From the NCBI GenBank assembly GCA_964392105.1, contig CAYMPA010000090.1:1-12434 (forward strand): a DNA stretch of 12,434 nucleotides, written 5' to 3'. The notes under the pieces are model-generated. The model saw nothing but the letters and a program-made list of their open reading frames with translations. It ran no database searches and was not told the DNA's origin. The stretch is from UBA7359 sp964392105. Its GTDB lineage: Bacteria > Pseudomonadota > Gammaproteobacteria > Eutrophobiales > Eutrophobiaceae. Position numbers and translations under genes: made by a program. How positions within the stretch are numbered: the stretch's first letter is position 1; every line of letters begins with the position of its first letter. Shown here one piece after another: positions 1 through 7,331 of this stretch.

Positions 1-15
1 ATATATTTTAGTTAC

Positions 16-1113
16 TTATGATTCTGACATCTGAATTCCTTGCGAGATATGCAAGGTAGATGTCGGGAAGGCACATTCTGCTCCATGCGATTCGATAATA
101 TCGATAATCTTCAATAACACATCCTGCTTAATATCATGAAACCGAACCCAGTTTGTTGTTTTTGTAAAGGTATAGATAAAGAAATCCAGTGAAGAAGGAG
201 CAAATTCATTAAAGTTAACAATTATAGTCTGGCTTGTATCAATCTCATCATGCTCTTTTAGCATTTGCTTAACATCAGCAATAATATCTTTCATTTTGGC
301 TGCATCATCATAACGAATACCTATAGTTTCCTTGATGCGCCGATTGGACATACGTGATGGATTCTCAACCGATATATTTGTGAAGATCGCATTGGGTACA
401 TATAAAGGACGTTTATCGAATGTCCGTATCGTTGTTAAGCGCCAACCTATTTTTTCTACAGTGCCTTCAATTTCCTGATCCGGAGATCGTATCCAGTCAC
501 CAACATCAAAAGGACGATCCATGTAGATCATGAATCCACCAAAAAAATTTGCCAATAAATCGCGGGCAGCAAAGCCAACCGCGATTCCACCAATACCGCC
601 AAAGGCCAACACACCGGATATGCTATAACCCAGAGTTTGCATTGTGACCAGAGCACCAGTAATGATGATCGAAATGCGAAGTAACTTCGCAATTGCATCA
701 GCAGTGGTTTGATCAAACTCTTCACCAGCAATCTGTTTTTTCTCAGTAATATTTTTTTCTGCACGGCCGATAAAACGAACAAGGAACCAGCTAATAACAA
801 CAATCACACCCACATCACGAATCGGCCCTATGGCGCCGAATATAGCGGCATCAGTTTCACTCTTTACAATATCAGCTGCAAATGTAAGACCGATTATCCA
901 GATCAAAAACGTAAGAGGTTTTCGTGCAGCATCAAATAAGGCATCGTCCCAATACGTTCTGGTACGCTCAAGTTTGATAATAACTTTAGAAAGAATTCTT
1001 TTTTGAATCCAGTTTAAAAACGCTGTAATAAATACAACAATAAATACTTCAATGATCCAGGTCTCTTCATTGAAGAAACCTGGAATCATGTCCATTAATT
1101 CTGTAACACTCAT
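16..1113 (-). CDS. MscS-family mechanosensitive ion channel
   Basis: A 365-residue inner-membrane channel of the small-conductance mechanosensitive (MscS) family, expected to open under membrane tension and release solutes during hypo-osmotic shock. Hydrophobic helices lie at about 20-38, 67-83, 99-117 and 145-163. They are followed by the family's pore helix and beta-domain entry at about 170-202 (GGIGGIAVGFAARDLLANFF, then DRPFDVGDWI). The cytoplasmic part has the usual VPNA segment (239-242) and a mixed alpha/beta C-terminus. At 365 residues it is longer than E. coli MscS, with extra N-terminal helices, so it is better called MscS-like (YbdG/YnaI type also possible). The ATG at 1113 is preceded by AAAGGG about 7 bases upstream. 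It is the last gene of the minus-strand cluster, and repeat element A ends only 25 bases upstream of its start, so its promoter and leader may come from the element. Confidence 0.95.
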   Translation of the reverse strand: MSVTELMDMIPGFFNEETWIIEVFIVVFITAFLNWIQKRILSKVIIKLERTRTYWDDALFDAARKPLTFLIWIIGLTFAADIVKSETDAAIFGAIGPIRDVGVIVVISWFLVRFIGRAEKNITEKKQIAGEEFDQTTADAIAKLLRISIIITGALVTMQTLGYSISGVLAFGGIGGIAVGFAARDLLANFFGGFMIYMDRPFDVGDWIRSPDQEIEGTVEKIGWRLTTIRTFDKRPLYVPNAIFTNISVENPSRMSNRRIKETIGIRYDDAAKMKDIIADVKQMLKEHDEIDTSQTIIVNFNEFAPSSLDFFIYTFTKTTNWVRFHDIKQDVLLKIIDIIESHGAECAFPTSTLHISQGIQMSES

Positions 1114-1138
1114 TTATTTACCCTTTGTTCAAAATATT

Positions 1139-1500
1139 TAGAGAGCTTTACACGGATAAAGATTTTGTTCTCACCAATTTTTACTCCTGCAAAATCGGCA
1201 TACAATACATCCTTGTACATAAGATGAGGCGACAAATTCGTCTGGAACGAATTTGGGCAACAAACGTTGCTCGTAAGAGTGAAATACAGGGAAGTATTTC
1301 ATCCAAATGCGCACACGACTGCATGGATGCAGGAGGTAGAGTCGCGTCGGGAACAGCGACCGAGAAAATGTCGGGAACATGTTTTCGAAGCCTAAGCCGA
1401 GAAGCGGAGTTTATATCAAATTTGTCGCTTCCCGACCCCGTATTCGAGCACATTTTTAACGACGTATGTGGGCAAAATATCATTCGTGCAAAGCTCTCTA
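1139..1500. mobile_element. Element A: MITE-like repeat with 19-bp terminal inverted repeats
   Basis: This stretch between the TraB-family and mscS-like genes has no convincing gene. Its ends, 1139-1157 and 1482-1500, are inverted repeats matching at 17 of 19 positions (TAGAGAGCTTTRCACGRAT). If the ends are read as GAGAGC and GCTCTC, the element is flanked on both sides by TA, as after insertion by IS630/mariner-type transposases. A second inverted pair (GCGACAAATT at 1230, AATTTGTCGC at 1420) encloses the centre. Inside are clean hairpins at 1233-1255, 1281-1300, 1320-1331, 1341-1360 and 1364-1386, each with GGA in its plus-strand loop, plus one at about 1258-1271 with an AAAC loop. Positions 1322-1388 match the core of element B at 55 of 67 bases. 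No transposase is present, so any movement would need one in trans. The reading frames here have no recognisable domain. Confidence 0.75.
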
Positions 1501-2595
1501 TTAAAATTTTACTGAAACGCTATATCCCTGTTTTTCAAGCAAGGCAAGCACACCCTTTTCTCCGGTAAGATGCATCGCACCAATAGCTATAAATGAACTC
1601 CCTTTTTCCAACATGGGCTGCATACGCTGAACCATAGCATTATTCCGGTCGACAATAAGTTTTTGCATTAGTTTCTCATACACGGGTTCATCGATCATCG
1701 AGTAACGTTGTGCATGATTATACAAACCACCCAAATCGCGTTTTAAATAAAGTGATTTCATAATTGTAAAATCTTCTTCAACAATATCATAATGACAAAC
1801 GGTATCAGTCAGTAATTTAACCTGCTCATCAAGGCTTAACTGGTTAAATATTTCGCCCTGTTCTTTTAATGATTCCAGACCGGCAACATCAGCGCCATTC
1901 TGTTGGGCCAAAGACAACAATACCAAATCCAGAGGCTCACCCTGGTCTGGTGGGTAATTCATCATTAAAAACGCTGCCCAGGGTTTCATTACAGATACGG
2001 CATCAGGTCCCAACTGATAGGAGGATAGTATCTCTGTCGTTTTATTATAAATAGCTACATCAACAAACTCTGATAATCGTTGCCCATCACTAAAAAACAT
2101 CATCTTGGAGAGTAATAACATCTGCTCAACATCGGGTATTGCTTCCATGACAAACTGATCTGATTCATGCAACGCTTTATCAACCACATCAGGTAATGTT
2201 GTAATTTCCGTATCTGAGACATGAATAGTGCCAAACAAATAACTTATCTCATTACCTCCTTTACTGATCTGCCAAAGCAAACCTTGTGAATGATGGACAT
2301 TTTCAGTTGAAGATTGACTTTCAACTAAAGGTTCGCAATGTTTTGATATTAATTCTTTCGCTTGCGCTGTTGTTATGCTTAACAAACAAAGCAATAAAAC
2401 AATTAATTGGGCACCTCCGAAAATGCTTTTATTTCGCGATAGCTGCGTCAGCTCGGCAACTGCTCCCAGCGTTGCTCTCGACTTCTGTTCCAGACTCAGT
2501 TCTACCTCCCCCATCCCTGGGGTCGTACCTCGAAAATGTGTTCCAGACATTCTCTCGGTCTCCGTTCCAGACTCGACTCTACCGATTACATCCAT
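1501..2595 (-). CDS. TraB/GumN-family exported protein, N-terminus supplied by a repeat
   Basis: A member of the TraB/GumN family (related to the Tiki metalloprotease fold), whose bacterial role is unclear. It shows the family's N-terminal GLLWQIS...YLFGTIHVSD block and the C-terminal IAIGAMHLTGEKGVLALLEKQGY block; the histidines in GTIH and AMH are the conserved ones. A hydrophobic stretch ending AQAKE is a plausible signal-peptide core, so the mature protein is probably periplasmic. The start is unclear. The reading frame runs upstream through the whole left half of element B (2405-2595). The ATG at 2595 has a strong AGGAGGT 8 bases upstream, but it places about 50 repeat-encoded residues before the signal-like helix. 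Other options are GTG 2616, ATG 2550, ATG 2514, or a rare ATT at about 2409 behind GGAGGT. The native 5' end was probably replaced by the insertion. The stop codon abuts element A. Confidence 0.82.
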   Translation of the reverse strand: MDVIGRVESGTETERMSGTHFRGTTPGMGEVELSLEQKSRATLGAVAELTQLSRNKSIFGGAQLIVLLLCLLSITTAQAKELISKHCEPLVESQSSTENVHHSQGLLWQISKGGNEISYLFGTIHVSDTEITTLPDVVDKALHESDQFVMEAIPDVEQMLLLSKMMFFSDGQRLSEFVDVAIYNKTTEILSSYQLGPDAVSVMKPWAAFLMMNYPPDQGEPLDLVLLSLAQQNGADVAGLESLKEQGEIFNQLSLDEQVKLLTDTVCHYDIVEEDFTIMKSLYLKRDLGGLYNHAQRYSMIDEPVYEKLMQKLIVDRNNAMVQRMQPMLEKGSSFIAIGAMHLTGEKGVLALLEKQGYSVSVKF

Positions 2596-2793
2596 GTAAT
2601 CGTACCTCCTCCACACCCCTCAAGGGCACCCACAGGGCATAAAGGTACCGAGGTCCCTGGAGTCGTCCTGCATCCATGTAGTCGTGCGCACGGTGTTCTG
2701 ATGCACATGATTGTGCGAATGCCGCGAAGACATGGGTGTCTAAGAGCGGCCTTGCTCTCACAAAAATAATTCTATTTCCGGTGATACCCAATT
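2405..2793. mobile_element. Element B: mosaic inverted-repeat element between nagZ and the TraB-family gene
   Basis: The ends are inverted repeats, 2405-2424 (AATTGGGCACCTCCGAAAAT) and 2774-2793, matching at 16 of 20 positions. Each end also resembles the matching end of element E: AAAATGC...TTTCGCG...GCTGCGTC on the left, CTTGC...CACAAAAA on the right. The centre, read on the minus strand, holds units of a GGA-loop hairpin followed by a GGTAGA...GTCTGGAAC...CGAGAG block, spaced about 77-82 bases (hairpin cores at 2512-2519, 2589-2596 and, imperfect, 2671-2678). Positions 2530-2596 match element A at 55 of 67 bases. A hairpin at 2609-2662 repeats a sequence of element C exactly (2613-2625 and 2644-2659), split by 18 extra bases. 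No transposase is encoded. The left half is an open frame fused to the TraB-family gene. Confidence 0.7.
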
Positions 2794-2798
2794 GCTTT

Positions 2799-3863
2799 TT
2801 ATATAACATCATCACCCAGATCCAATTCCGGTTCTTTTTCAAGATGAAGGACAGCTTCAGAACGTTGTTGCCATAAATCCGTTTGCTTTAACTCATCCAA
2901 TTTTGTATCAAATTGTCCGTGCATTCTAATCAAGCGTGATTGTGATTCTATGCTGCTCGATATATTTGCATCATCAAGTATCGAGATTGCGCCTTCTTGA
3001 TTATTACATGCCAGTACCATATCACATCCAGCACTGAGCGCAGCCTCGGCACGTTCTGGATATCCGCCAATTACTTCAGCACCTGCCATGCTGAGATCAT
3101 CACTGAATATCGTACCCTGGAATTCTAACTGTTTTCTTAGAATATGCTTTAACCAAACAGCAGAAAAACCTGCAGGATTATTATCAATCTCGGAATAAAT
3201 AACATGCGCCGGCATTAAGCCAGGAAGACCCGCATGAATCATTCTTTCAAATGGAATCAGATCGTGCATCTTGATATCTTCATATGAACGATTGTCATAG
3301 GGAATTGCAACATGAGAATCCTCGGAGACTGATCCATGACCGGGGAAATGTTTACCCACAGCGGCCATGCCAGCTTCTTTCATACCGTGCATATATGCTC
3401 TTGCAAATTGTGACACATGCTCAGGATTAACATGAAACGCACGATCACCAATCACCTTACTAATCTTCCCACCAATATCGAGTACTGGAGCAAAACTGAG
3501 ATCAACACCGACTGCTAATAACTCTGCCGCCATTAACCAGCCAGCCTGTTCAGACAAAGTTTGGGCTTTTTGCATTGAATGACATTCACCGATCAATGCA
3601 CAAGCCGGTAGCCGACAGAATCCTTCCCGAAAACGTTGAACACGTCCACCTTCATGATCGACTGCAATCAGTAAATGTGGTTGACGTAATGTATGAATTT
3701 TATTAGTTAGTTCTGCTATCTGTTCTGGTGACTCATAATTCCGGGTAAATAAGATCACACCCCCAACAAGCGGATGTAACAATATATCGCGCTCTTCCGC
3801 TTCCAACTCAAAGCCACGTAAGTCACACATGATTGGTCCTAATGACATTTTCTTGGTTTTCAT
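2799..3863 (-). CDS. nagZ: Beta-N-acetylhexosaminidase NagZ (GH3)
   Basis: Cytoplasmic glycoside hydrolase family 3 enzyme that removes N-acetylglucosamine from 1,6-anhydro-muropeptides during peptidoglycan recycling. The 354 residues align along their length with E. coli NagZ: PLVGGVILFTRNY (31-43), AVDHEGGRVQRFREGF (67-82), the catalytic-loop motif KHFPGHG (171-177) with DSH (182-184), and FSDDLSM (253-259) carrying the nucleophilic aspartate. The ATG at 3863 starts one base after the stop of the upstream permease, suggesting translational coupling. The internal ATG at 3848 (MSLGPIM) gives an N-terminus closer to E. coli and is an alternative. The stop is followed after five bases by element B, which separates it from the TraB-family gene that was probably once directly downstream. 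Confidence 0.97.
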   Translation of the reverse strand: MKTKKMSLGPIMCDLRGFELEAEERDILLHPLVGGVILFTRNYESPEQIAELTNKIHTLRQPHLLIAVDHEGGRVQRFREGFCRLPACALIGECHSMQKAQTLSEQAGWLMAAELLAVGVDLSFAPVLDIGGKISKVIGDRAFHVNPEHVSQFARAYMHGMKEAGMAAVGKHFPGHGSVSEDSHVAIPYDNRSYEDIKMHDLIPFERMIHAGLPGLMPAHVIYSEIDNNPAGFSAVWLKHILRKQLEFQGTIFSDDLSMAGAEVIGGYPERAEAALSAGCDMVLACNNQEGAISILDDANISSSIESQSRLIRMHGQFDTKLDELKQTDLWQQRSEAVLHLEKEPELDLGDDVI

Positions 3864-3864
3864 A

Positions 3865-4671
3865 TCAAACTTTGGCTAACTCTTTGATGTCCATCTTATC
3901 CCTCAGATAATCACCTAACAGGTTTATACATAATACCAATGACAGGATAGCAAAACCTGGTGCCAGCACCATATGAGGTGCGACCAGCATATAACGTGTA
4001 CCATCACGGATCATGCTACCCCATGAAGCAGCAGGTGGTTGTACACCTAAACCAAGAAACGATAAACCCGCTTCAGCAATGACAACACCCGCAAAGGCAA
4101 AAGTCGCTTCAATAATTAATGGTGCCATAATCAATGGCAAAATATGTTTCAGCATAATAATAAAATTCGGTGTGCCTAAAGCACGCGCTGCATCAACATG
4201 GACCCGATTTTTCATACTTAATGTTTGTACACGTGCCAATCTTGCAAAACCCACCCAACTGACGATGGATAAAGCAATGACTGCATTCATTAAGCCCGGT
4301 CCAAGTAAACCGGACAAAGCGATCGCTAACAAGATTCCCGGAAATGCGATAAACAGATCAATCGCCATAACCAGAGATTTATCCCAATAACCCCCTAACC
4401 AGGCACTAATCATTCCCAATAATGTACCAACGATAAATGATATTGAAACAACAATAATGGCAACACTTAAAGATGTCCGTGCCCCCATGATTAAACGCGC
4501 GCCAATGGAACGTCCCAGGTCATCATAACCAAACCATTGACCCCAGTTTGGCGTTAACAATATTTTTTCCAATGCAATCTGGTCCGGGGACAAAGGAAAT
4601 ATCGGACCTAATAACGCTAATAATGACCACAATATGAGGACAAAAACAGGAATTGTATAGGCCTTGTTCAT
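3865..4671 (-). CDS. Peptide ABC transporter permease, DppC/OppC family
   Basis: Second inner-membrane subunit of a di-/oligopeptide-type ABC importer, pairing with the DppB-like protein to form the translocation path. Its 268 residues start with one N-terminal helix (8-26), then the family's GYDDLGRS motif (48-54), then five further helices. The EAA loop that contacts the ATPase is DAARALGTPNFIIMLKHILP (160-179), and the C-terminal AEAGLSFLGLGVQPP...WG signature is intact. Its start overlaps the dppB-like stop by four bases (ATGA), so the two are translationally coupled. No substrate-binding protein or ATPase gene lies in the window; the adjacent genes are nagZ and the sequence beyond a divergent promoter. 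Substrate cannot be read from sequence. The nagZ linkage suggests cell-wall peptides or muropeptides, which is inference. Confidence 0.93.
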   Translation of the reverse strand: MNKAYTIPVFVLILWSLLALLGPIFPLSPDQIALEKILLTPNWGQWFGYDDLGRSIGARLIMGARTSLSVAIIVVSISFIVGTLLGMISAWLGGYWDKSLVMAIDLFIAFPGILLAIALSGLLGPGLMNAVIALSIVSWVGFARLARVQTLSMKNRVHVDAARALGTPNFIIMLKHILPLIMAPLIIEATFAFAGVVIAEAGLSFLGLGVQPPAASWGSMIRDGTRYMLVAPHMVLAPGFAILSLVLCINLLGDYLRDKMDIKELAKV

Positions 4672-5594
4672 GAATCGAGCTTTACCCTTGGATCGAGTGC
4701 AACATAAGTGAAATCGGTTACCAGATTTACCAATACATAGGTAAAACTAATCAATAACACACAGGCTTGAACAACCGGATAATCCCGCTTTTGAATTGAT
4801 TCAATCATCAATTGCCCAATGCCGGGCCAGGCAAAGATTGTCTCGGTAATAACTGCACCAGCAAGCAAGGCACCGAGTTGCATACCCAGGATTGTAACCA
4901 CTGGCAATGCTGCGTTACGTAATGCATGTAAACCCAATACGCGTAATTCGGTTAAGCCTCGTGCACGTGCTGCCCGAACGTAGTCCTCCTGTAACACTTC
5001 CAGCATTGAAGCACGCACCATGCGTGACAGGATCGCGGCTAATGCCGTACCCAATGTCAGGGAAGGAAGTACTAATGAAGCAATACCTTCTCTACCACTA
5101 ACCGGAAACCAGCCTAACCATAATGCAAATATTAAAATTAACAGTGGCCCCATAACAAAATTAGGAATGGATACACCCAACATCGCAGTCACCATCGCAA
5201 ATCTGTCCCAGATTGAATCTTTATAAACTGCGGCTAATATCCCCAGAGGAAGTGCGATCACGATAGCGATAATCAAACTAACAATACTCAGAATTGCTGT
5301 TGCGGGAAGTCGTTCCATCAATAACTGACTGACAGCTTGTTTGGAATGTAATGATTCACCCAGATCAAAATGGGATATATTAATCAAGTATTGCAACCAT
5401 TGTTGCATGACAGGTAAATCCAACCCAAGGGCAAGACGCAAGGCCTCTCTATCTGCCGAACGAGCAGTCTCACCTAACATCACCTCAATCGGGTCACCTG
5501 GCACAAGGTGTATCAACAAAAACACGAGTGTCGTTATGCCCAGCAGGACAAAGACAGCACTAAACAAGCGTTTAACCAAATAATTCAGAAACAC
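4668..5594 (-). CDS. Peptide ABC transporter permease, DppB/OppB family
   Basis: First inner-membrane subunit of a peptide-type ABC importer, 308 residues, the normal length for the family. Visible features are an N-terminal helix (about 9-31), the HLVPGDP motif (29-35) typical of DppB/OppB/NikB, a periplasmic section, helices from about 100 onward, and the EAA loop DYVRAARARGLTELRVLGLH (204-223). The C-terminus ends in the usual LVNLVTDFTYVALDPRV. The start codon is GTG at 5594; no strong Shine-Dalgarno is visible just upstream, so expression may be low or the start may differ slightly. It heads the minus-strand cluster dppB-like, dppC-like, nagZ, TraB-family, mscS-like. An ATPase and a family 5 binding protein must be encoded elsewhere for a working importer. 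Confidence 0.94.
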   Translation of the reverse strand: MFLNYLVKRLFSAVFVLLGITTLVFLLIHLVPGDPIEVMLGETARSADREALRLALGLDLPVMQQWLQYLINISHFDLGESLHSKQAVSQLLMERLPATAILSIVSLIIAIVIALPLGILAAVYKDSIWDRFAMVTAMLGVSIPNFVMGPLLILIFALWLGWFPVSGREGIASLVLPSLTLGTALAAILSRMVRASMLEVLQEDYVRAARARGLTELRVLGLHALRNAALPVVTILGMQLGALLAGAVITETIFAWPGIGQLMIESIQKRDYPVVQACVLLISFTYVLVNLVTDFTYVALDPRVKLDS

Positions 5595-5615
5595 AATAAT
5601 TTTTTAAAGTCCCGG

Positions 5616-5645
5616 TTCATAAATTGCCCCATATCAGGCTACAAT
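5616..5645. promoter_or_regulatory. Possible overlapping divergent sigma70-type promoters
   Basis: On the plus strand, TTCATA (5616-5621) and TACAAT (5640-5645) are 18 bases apart and could drive the small membrane protein starting at 5690. Read on the minus strand, almost the same bases give TTGTAG and TATGAA with a 17-base spacer, which could drive the dppB-like gene. The intergenic gap is only 95 bases, so both promoters must lie here; mutual exclusion would follow if both hexamer pairs are used. Each match to consensus is only partial. Confidence 0.35.
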
Positions 5646-5689
5646 GATCATAACAGCTCAGGACGAGTTAAGAGACTCGGATTAAAATT

Positions 5690-6172
5690 ATGTATAAATT
5701 TGATAATAATAACGAGAAAGGGACAGAAACAAATCCGATAGCTACATCTTCTTTAAATGAAGCAGGTCAGGATATCCTTAGTATCGTTGTACGCTTGTGT
5801 GGACTCATGCTGCTATTCATCGGCATGTGGATAGCAATTCAGGTATTCAACGAAGCACTCTCACTCTATCGCGAACCGGGTAATATTGAACGTATGGCAG
5901 CAGCCATAGAAAAAGGTTCAAACATCGACAAAAGTATTGTACCTATCCGCGACAGCATATTGGGTGAAGAAGGAACTGAATCAAAACCTGATGCAAGTGC
6001 AAACGGATTTCGGATTTCCTACTTTATCGCCTGGGTTGTTGATCTATTACTTCTTTTATTGCTTGCACGTATAGCAATCATGGCTGTAAAGACAGGTGGT
6101 GAACTTGCGCTTTATGATGCACAAGTAAAACGATTTGCTAGACATCTTATCAAGGCAACTAAAAAAGAATAA
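5690..6172 (+). CDS. Hypothetical two-helix membrane protein
   Basis: I do not recognise this 160-residue protein. It has a polar N-terminus (1-28), a transmembrane helix at about 30-52 (SIVVRLCGLMLLFIGMWIAI), a charged loop of roughly 58 residues, a second helix at about 108-131 (FIAWVVDLLLLLLLARIAIM), and a basic C-terminus ending KATKKE. The long loop between the helices is probably on one side of the inner membrane, with both ends on the other. The start ATG at 5690 has only a weak upstream GGA. It is divergent from the dppB-like gene and convergent with the DUF3106 gene, whose stop is only five bases away, so the two genes have little or no room for separate terminators. Codon use and composition are like the neighbours. 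Confidence 0.8.
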   Translation: MYKFDNNNEKGTETNPIATSSLNEAGQDILSIVVRLCGLMLLFIGMWIAIQVFNEALSLYREPGNIERMAAAIEKGSNIDKSIVPIRDSILGEEGTESKPDASANGFRISYFIAWVVDLLLLLLLARIAIMAVKTGGELALYDAQVKRFARHLIKATKKE

Positions 6173-6177
6173 TACAC

Positions 6178-6789
6178 CTATCTATCAGTAGTCCTTGCTG
6201 GACGATCTCTATTATGATTTTTCCGGCGTTGTTGCATGAAACGCCGACGTTCTTCAGGTGACATATTTTTCATTCGTTTTCTAAATACCTGTCGTTGTTC
6301 CGGTGTCATATCACTCGTGTGATCTCGTATTTGTTGACGTTTGTTTTTCATCCTTTCACGAAACGCCTTGCGTTCTTCCGGAGACATGTTTTTGAATTTT
6401 TCACGTAGTTTTTTTCGTTCTTCTTCCGGCAGATTATTAAACCATTTATGTCGTTTTCGTATTCGTTCCTGTTGTTCCGGTGGAAGATCATTAAATTGAC
6501 GAAAGCGATCTCTTATCTTTTTCTTTTGATCGGCATCCAGTGACTTCCATCGTTTCATCCTGAGTTTGGCCCGTTCACGCTGTTGGTCCGACATTTGGCC
6601 CCAACGACCTGCCCCTCTTTGCAAACGTTGTTGTCGATTAGCTGGAAATTCATTCCAACTGTCTTTGAAATCGTTTAATAAGGTTTGCTCTTCGGCTGAT
6701 AATGAATCCCATGCCACTCCATCTTCTGCAAGAACATTTGCTGAAAAGAAATAACACAGTAACAGTAATGTAATTAATCTAACTTTCAT
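6178..6789 (-). CDS. DUF3106-family exported basic repeat protein
   Basis: A 203-residue protein with a clear signal peptide (MKVRLITLLLLCYFFSANVLA) and then a strongly basic, helical body. The body is built of repeats of about 18 residues, later about 15, of the type LPPEQQERIRKRHKWFNN and MSPEERRxFRxRMKN, characteristic of DUF3106. The PEQR/PEER repeats recall the LTxxQ motifs of the CpxP/Spy periplasmic stress proteins; that similarity is suggestive only. The ATG at 6789 starts the signal peptide and overlaps the end of the upstream gene by 11 bases; an in-frame ATG at 6801 and TTG at 6813 are less likely. It is the last gene of the sigma-factor operon. Because the preceding small protein is acidic and also exported, the two could bind each other in the periplasm (inference). 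Confidence 0.88.
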   Translation of the reverse strand: MKVRLITLLLLCYFFSANVLAEDGVAWDSLSAEEQTLLNDFKDSWNEFPANRQQRLQRGAGRWGQMSDQQRERAKLRMKRWKSLDADQKKKIRDRFRQFNDLPPEQQERIRKRHKWFNNLPEEERKKLREKFKNMSPEERKAFRERMKNKRQQIRDHTSDMTPEQRQVFRKRMKNMSPEERRRFMQQRRKNHNRDRPARTTDR

Positions 6790-7003
6790 TTTCTGGCTCA
6801 TTAACCGTCTCAATCAATTTTCCAAATTCTTCGTTCTCAAGCTCAACAGGATCAATCCATTCACCTTCTTCTGTTTCCCATTCACCAAGGAACTCTAAAA
6901 ATTCCATTGATGGTTTTGATTCATCAGCCATATGTTCTCCCGCAAACAACGATGACATTGAACAAAGCGCAAACATAAAACACGCACTAGCCCGGTAATT
7001 CAT
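6779..7003 (-). CDS. Small exported acidic protein of the sigma operon
   Basis: An unrecognised 74-residue protein. It opens with a signal peptide (MNYRASACFMFALCSMSSLFA) and continues with a short, very acidic tail rich in Glu and aromatic residues (MEFLEFLGEWETEEGEWIDP). The ATG at 7003 lies inside the 3' end of the upstream gene (17-base overlap); ATG 7009 is equally possible. The 3' end overlaps the DUF3106 gene. This nested arrangement, with the reading frame kept open against two overlapping neighbours, argues that it is a real gene. A role beside DUF3106 and the sigma factor is likely from position only. Confidence 0.7.
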   Translation of the reverse strand: MNYRASACFMFALCSMSSLFAGEHMADESKPSMEFLEFLGEWETEEGEWIDPVELENEEFGKLIETVNEPENES

Positions 7004-7331
7004 ACTCATCGAGCCATTCATAAAATTCCAGGTCTTCAAACAATTCCAGATTGTCTGATGATGAAATGAGTTCTAAATCATCGGCCGAGACAGATTGCAT
7101 TGTGGTTGGTGATTTCAACAGGGCCATTACCGCGAAGGCCATGATGCATGCGGTTACCAATGCCCCTGACATAATACCAAACCAGTTAACATAACGAGTT
7201 CCAGCTTTTTCTACTGCTTGTGAACGAATTTGGCGAATCCTTGATAGTGTGTTTGCATCAAGCACATCAACACTCTCATCCAGAGCTTGTTTGATAGTTA
7301 CTTTTAATTCGTCTTCGTTATGTTTACTCAT
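6987..7331 (-). CDS. DUF3619-like one-helix membrane protein, possible sigma regulator
   Basis: A 114-residue protein with a cytoplasmic helical N-terminus (IKQALDESVDVLDANTLSRI, then RQIRSQAVEK), a single transmembrane helix at about 46-67 (WFGIMSGALVTACIMAFAVM), and an acidic exported tail ending DNLELFEDLEFYEWLDEYEL. Its layout and position directly after an ECF sigma gene fit the DUF3619-type proteins of beta- and gammaproteobacteria, and I would expect it to hold or sense for the sigma factor like an anti-sigma; no canonical zinc anti-sigma motif (HxxxCxxC) is seen. Its ATG at 7331 shares one base with the sigma stop codon (TAATG), showing translational coupling. Its 3' end overlaps the small acidic gene. 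Confidence 0.8.
   Translation of the reverse strand: MSKHNEDELKVTIKQALDESVDVLDANTLSRIRQIRSQAVEKAGTRYVNWFGIMSGALVTACIMAFAVMALLKSPTTMQSVSADDLELISSSDNLELFEDLEFYEWLDEYELPG

Noticed and set aside
1125..1568. Long open frame (147 codons) across element A on the plus strand, and minus-strand frames there
   Set aside because: They lie within a repeat with many palindromes, overlap the TraB-family stop, have no recognisable domain or signal, and the similar-looking peptide at the TraB gene start comes from the same repeat DNA.
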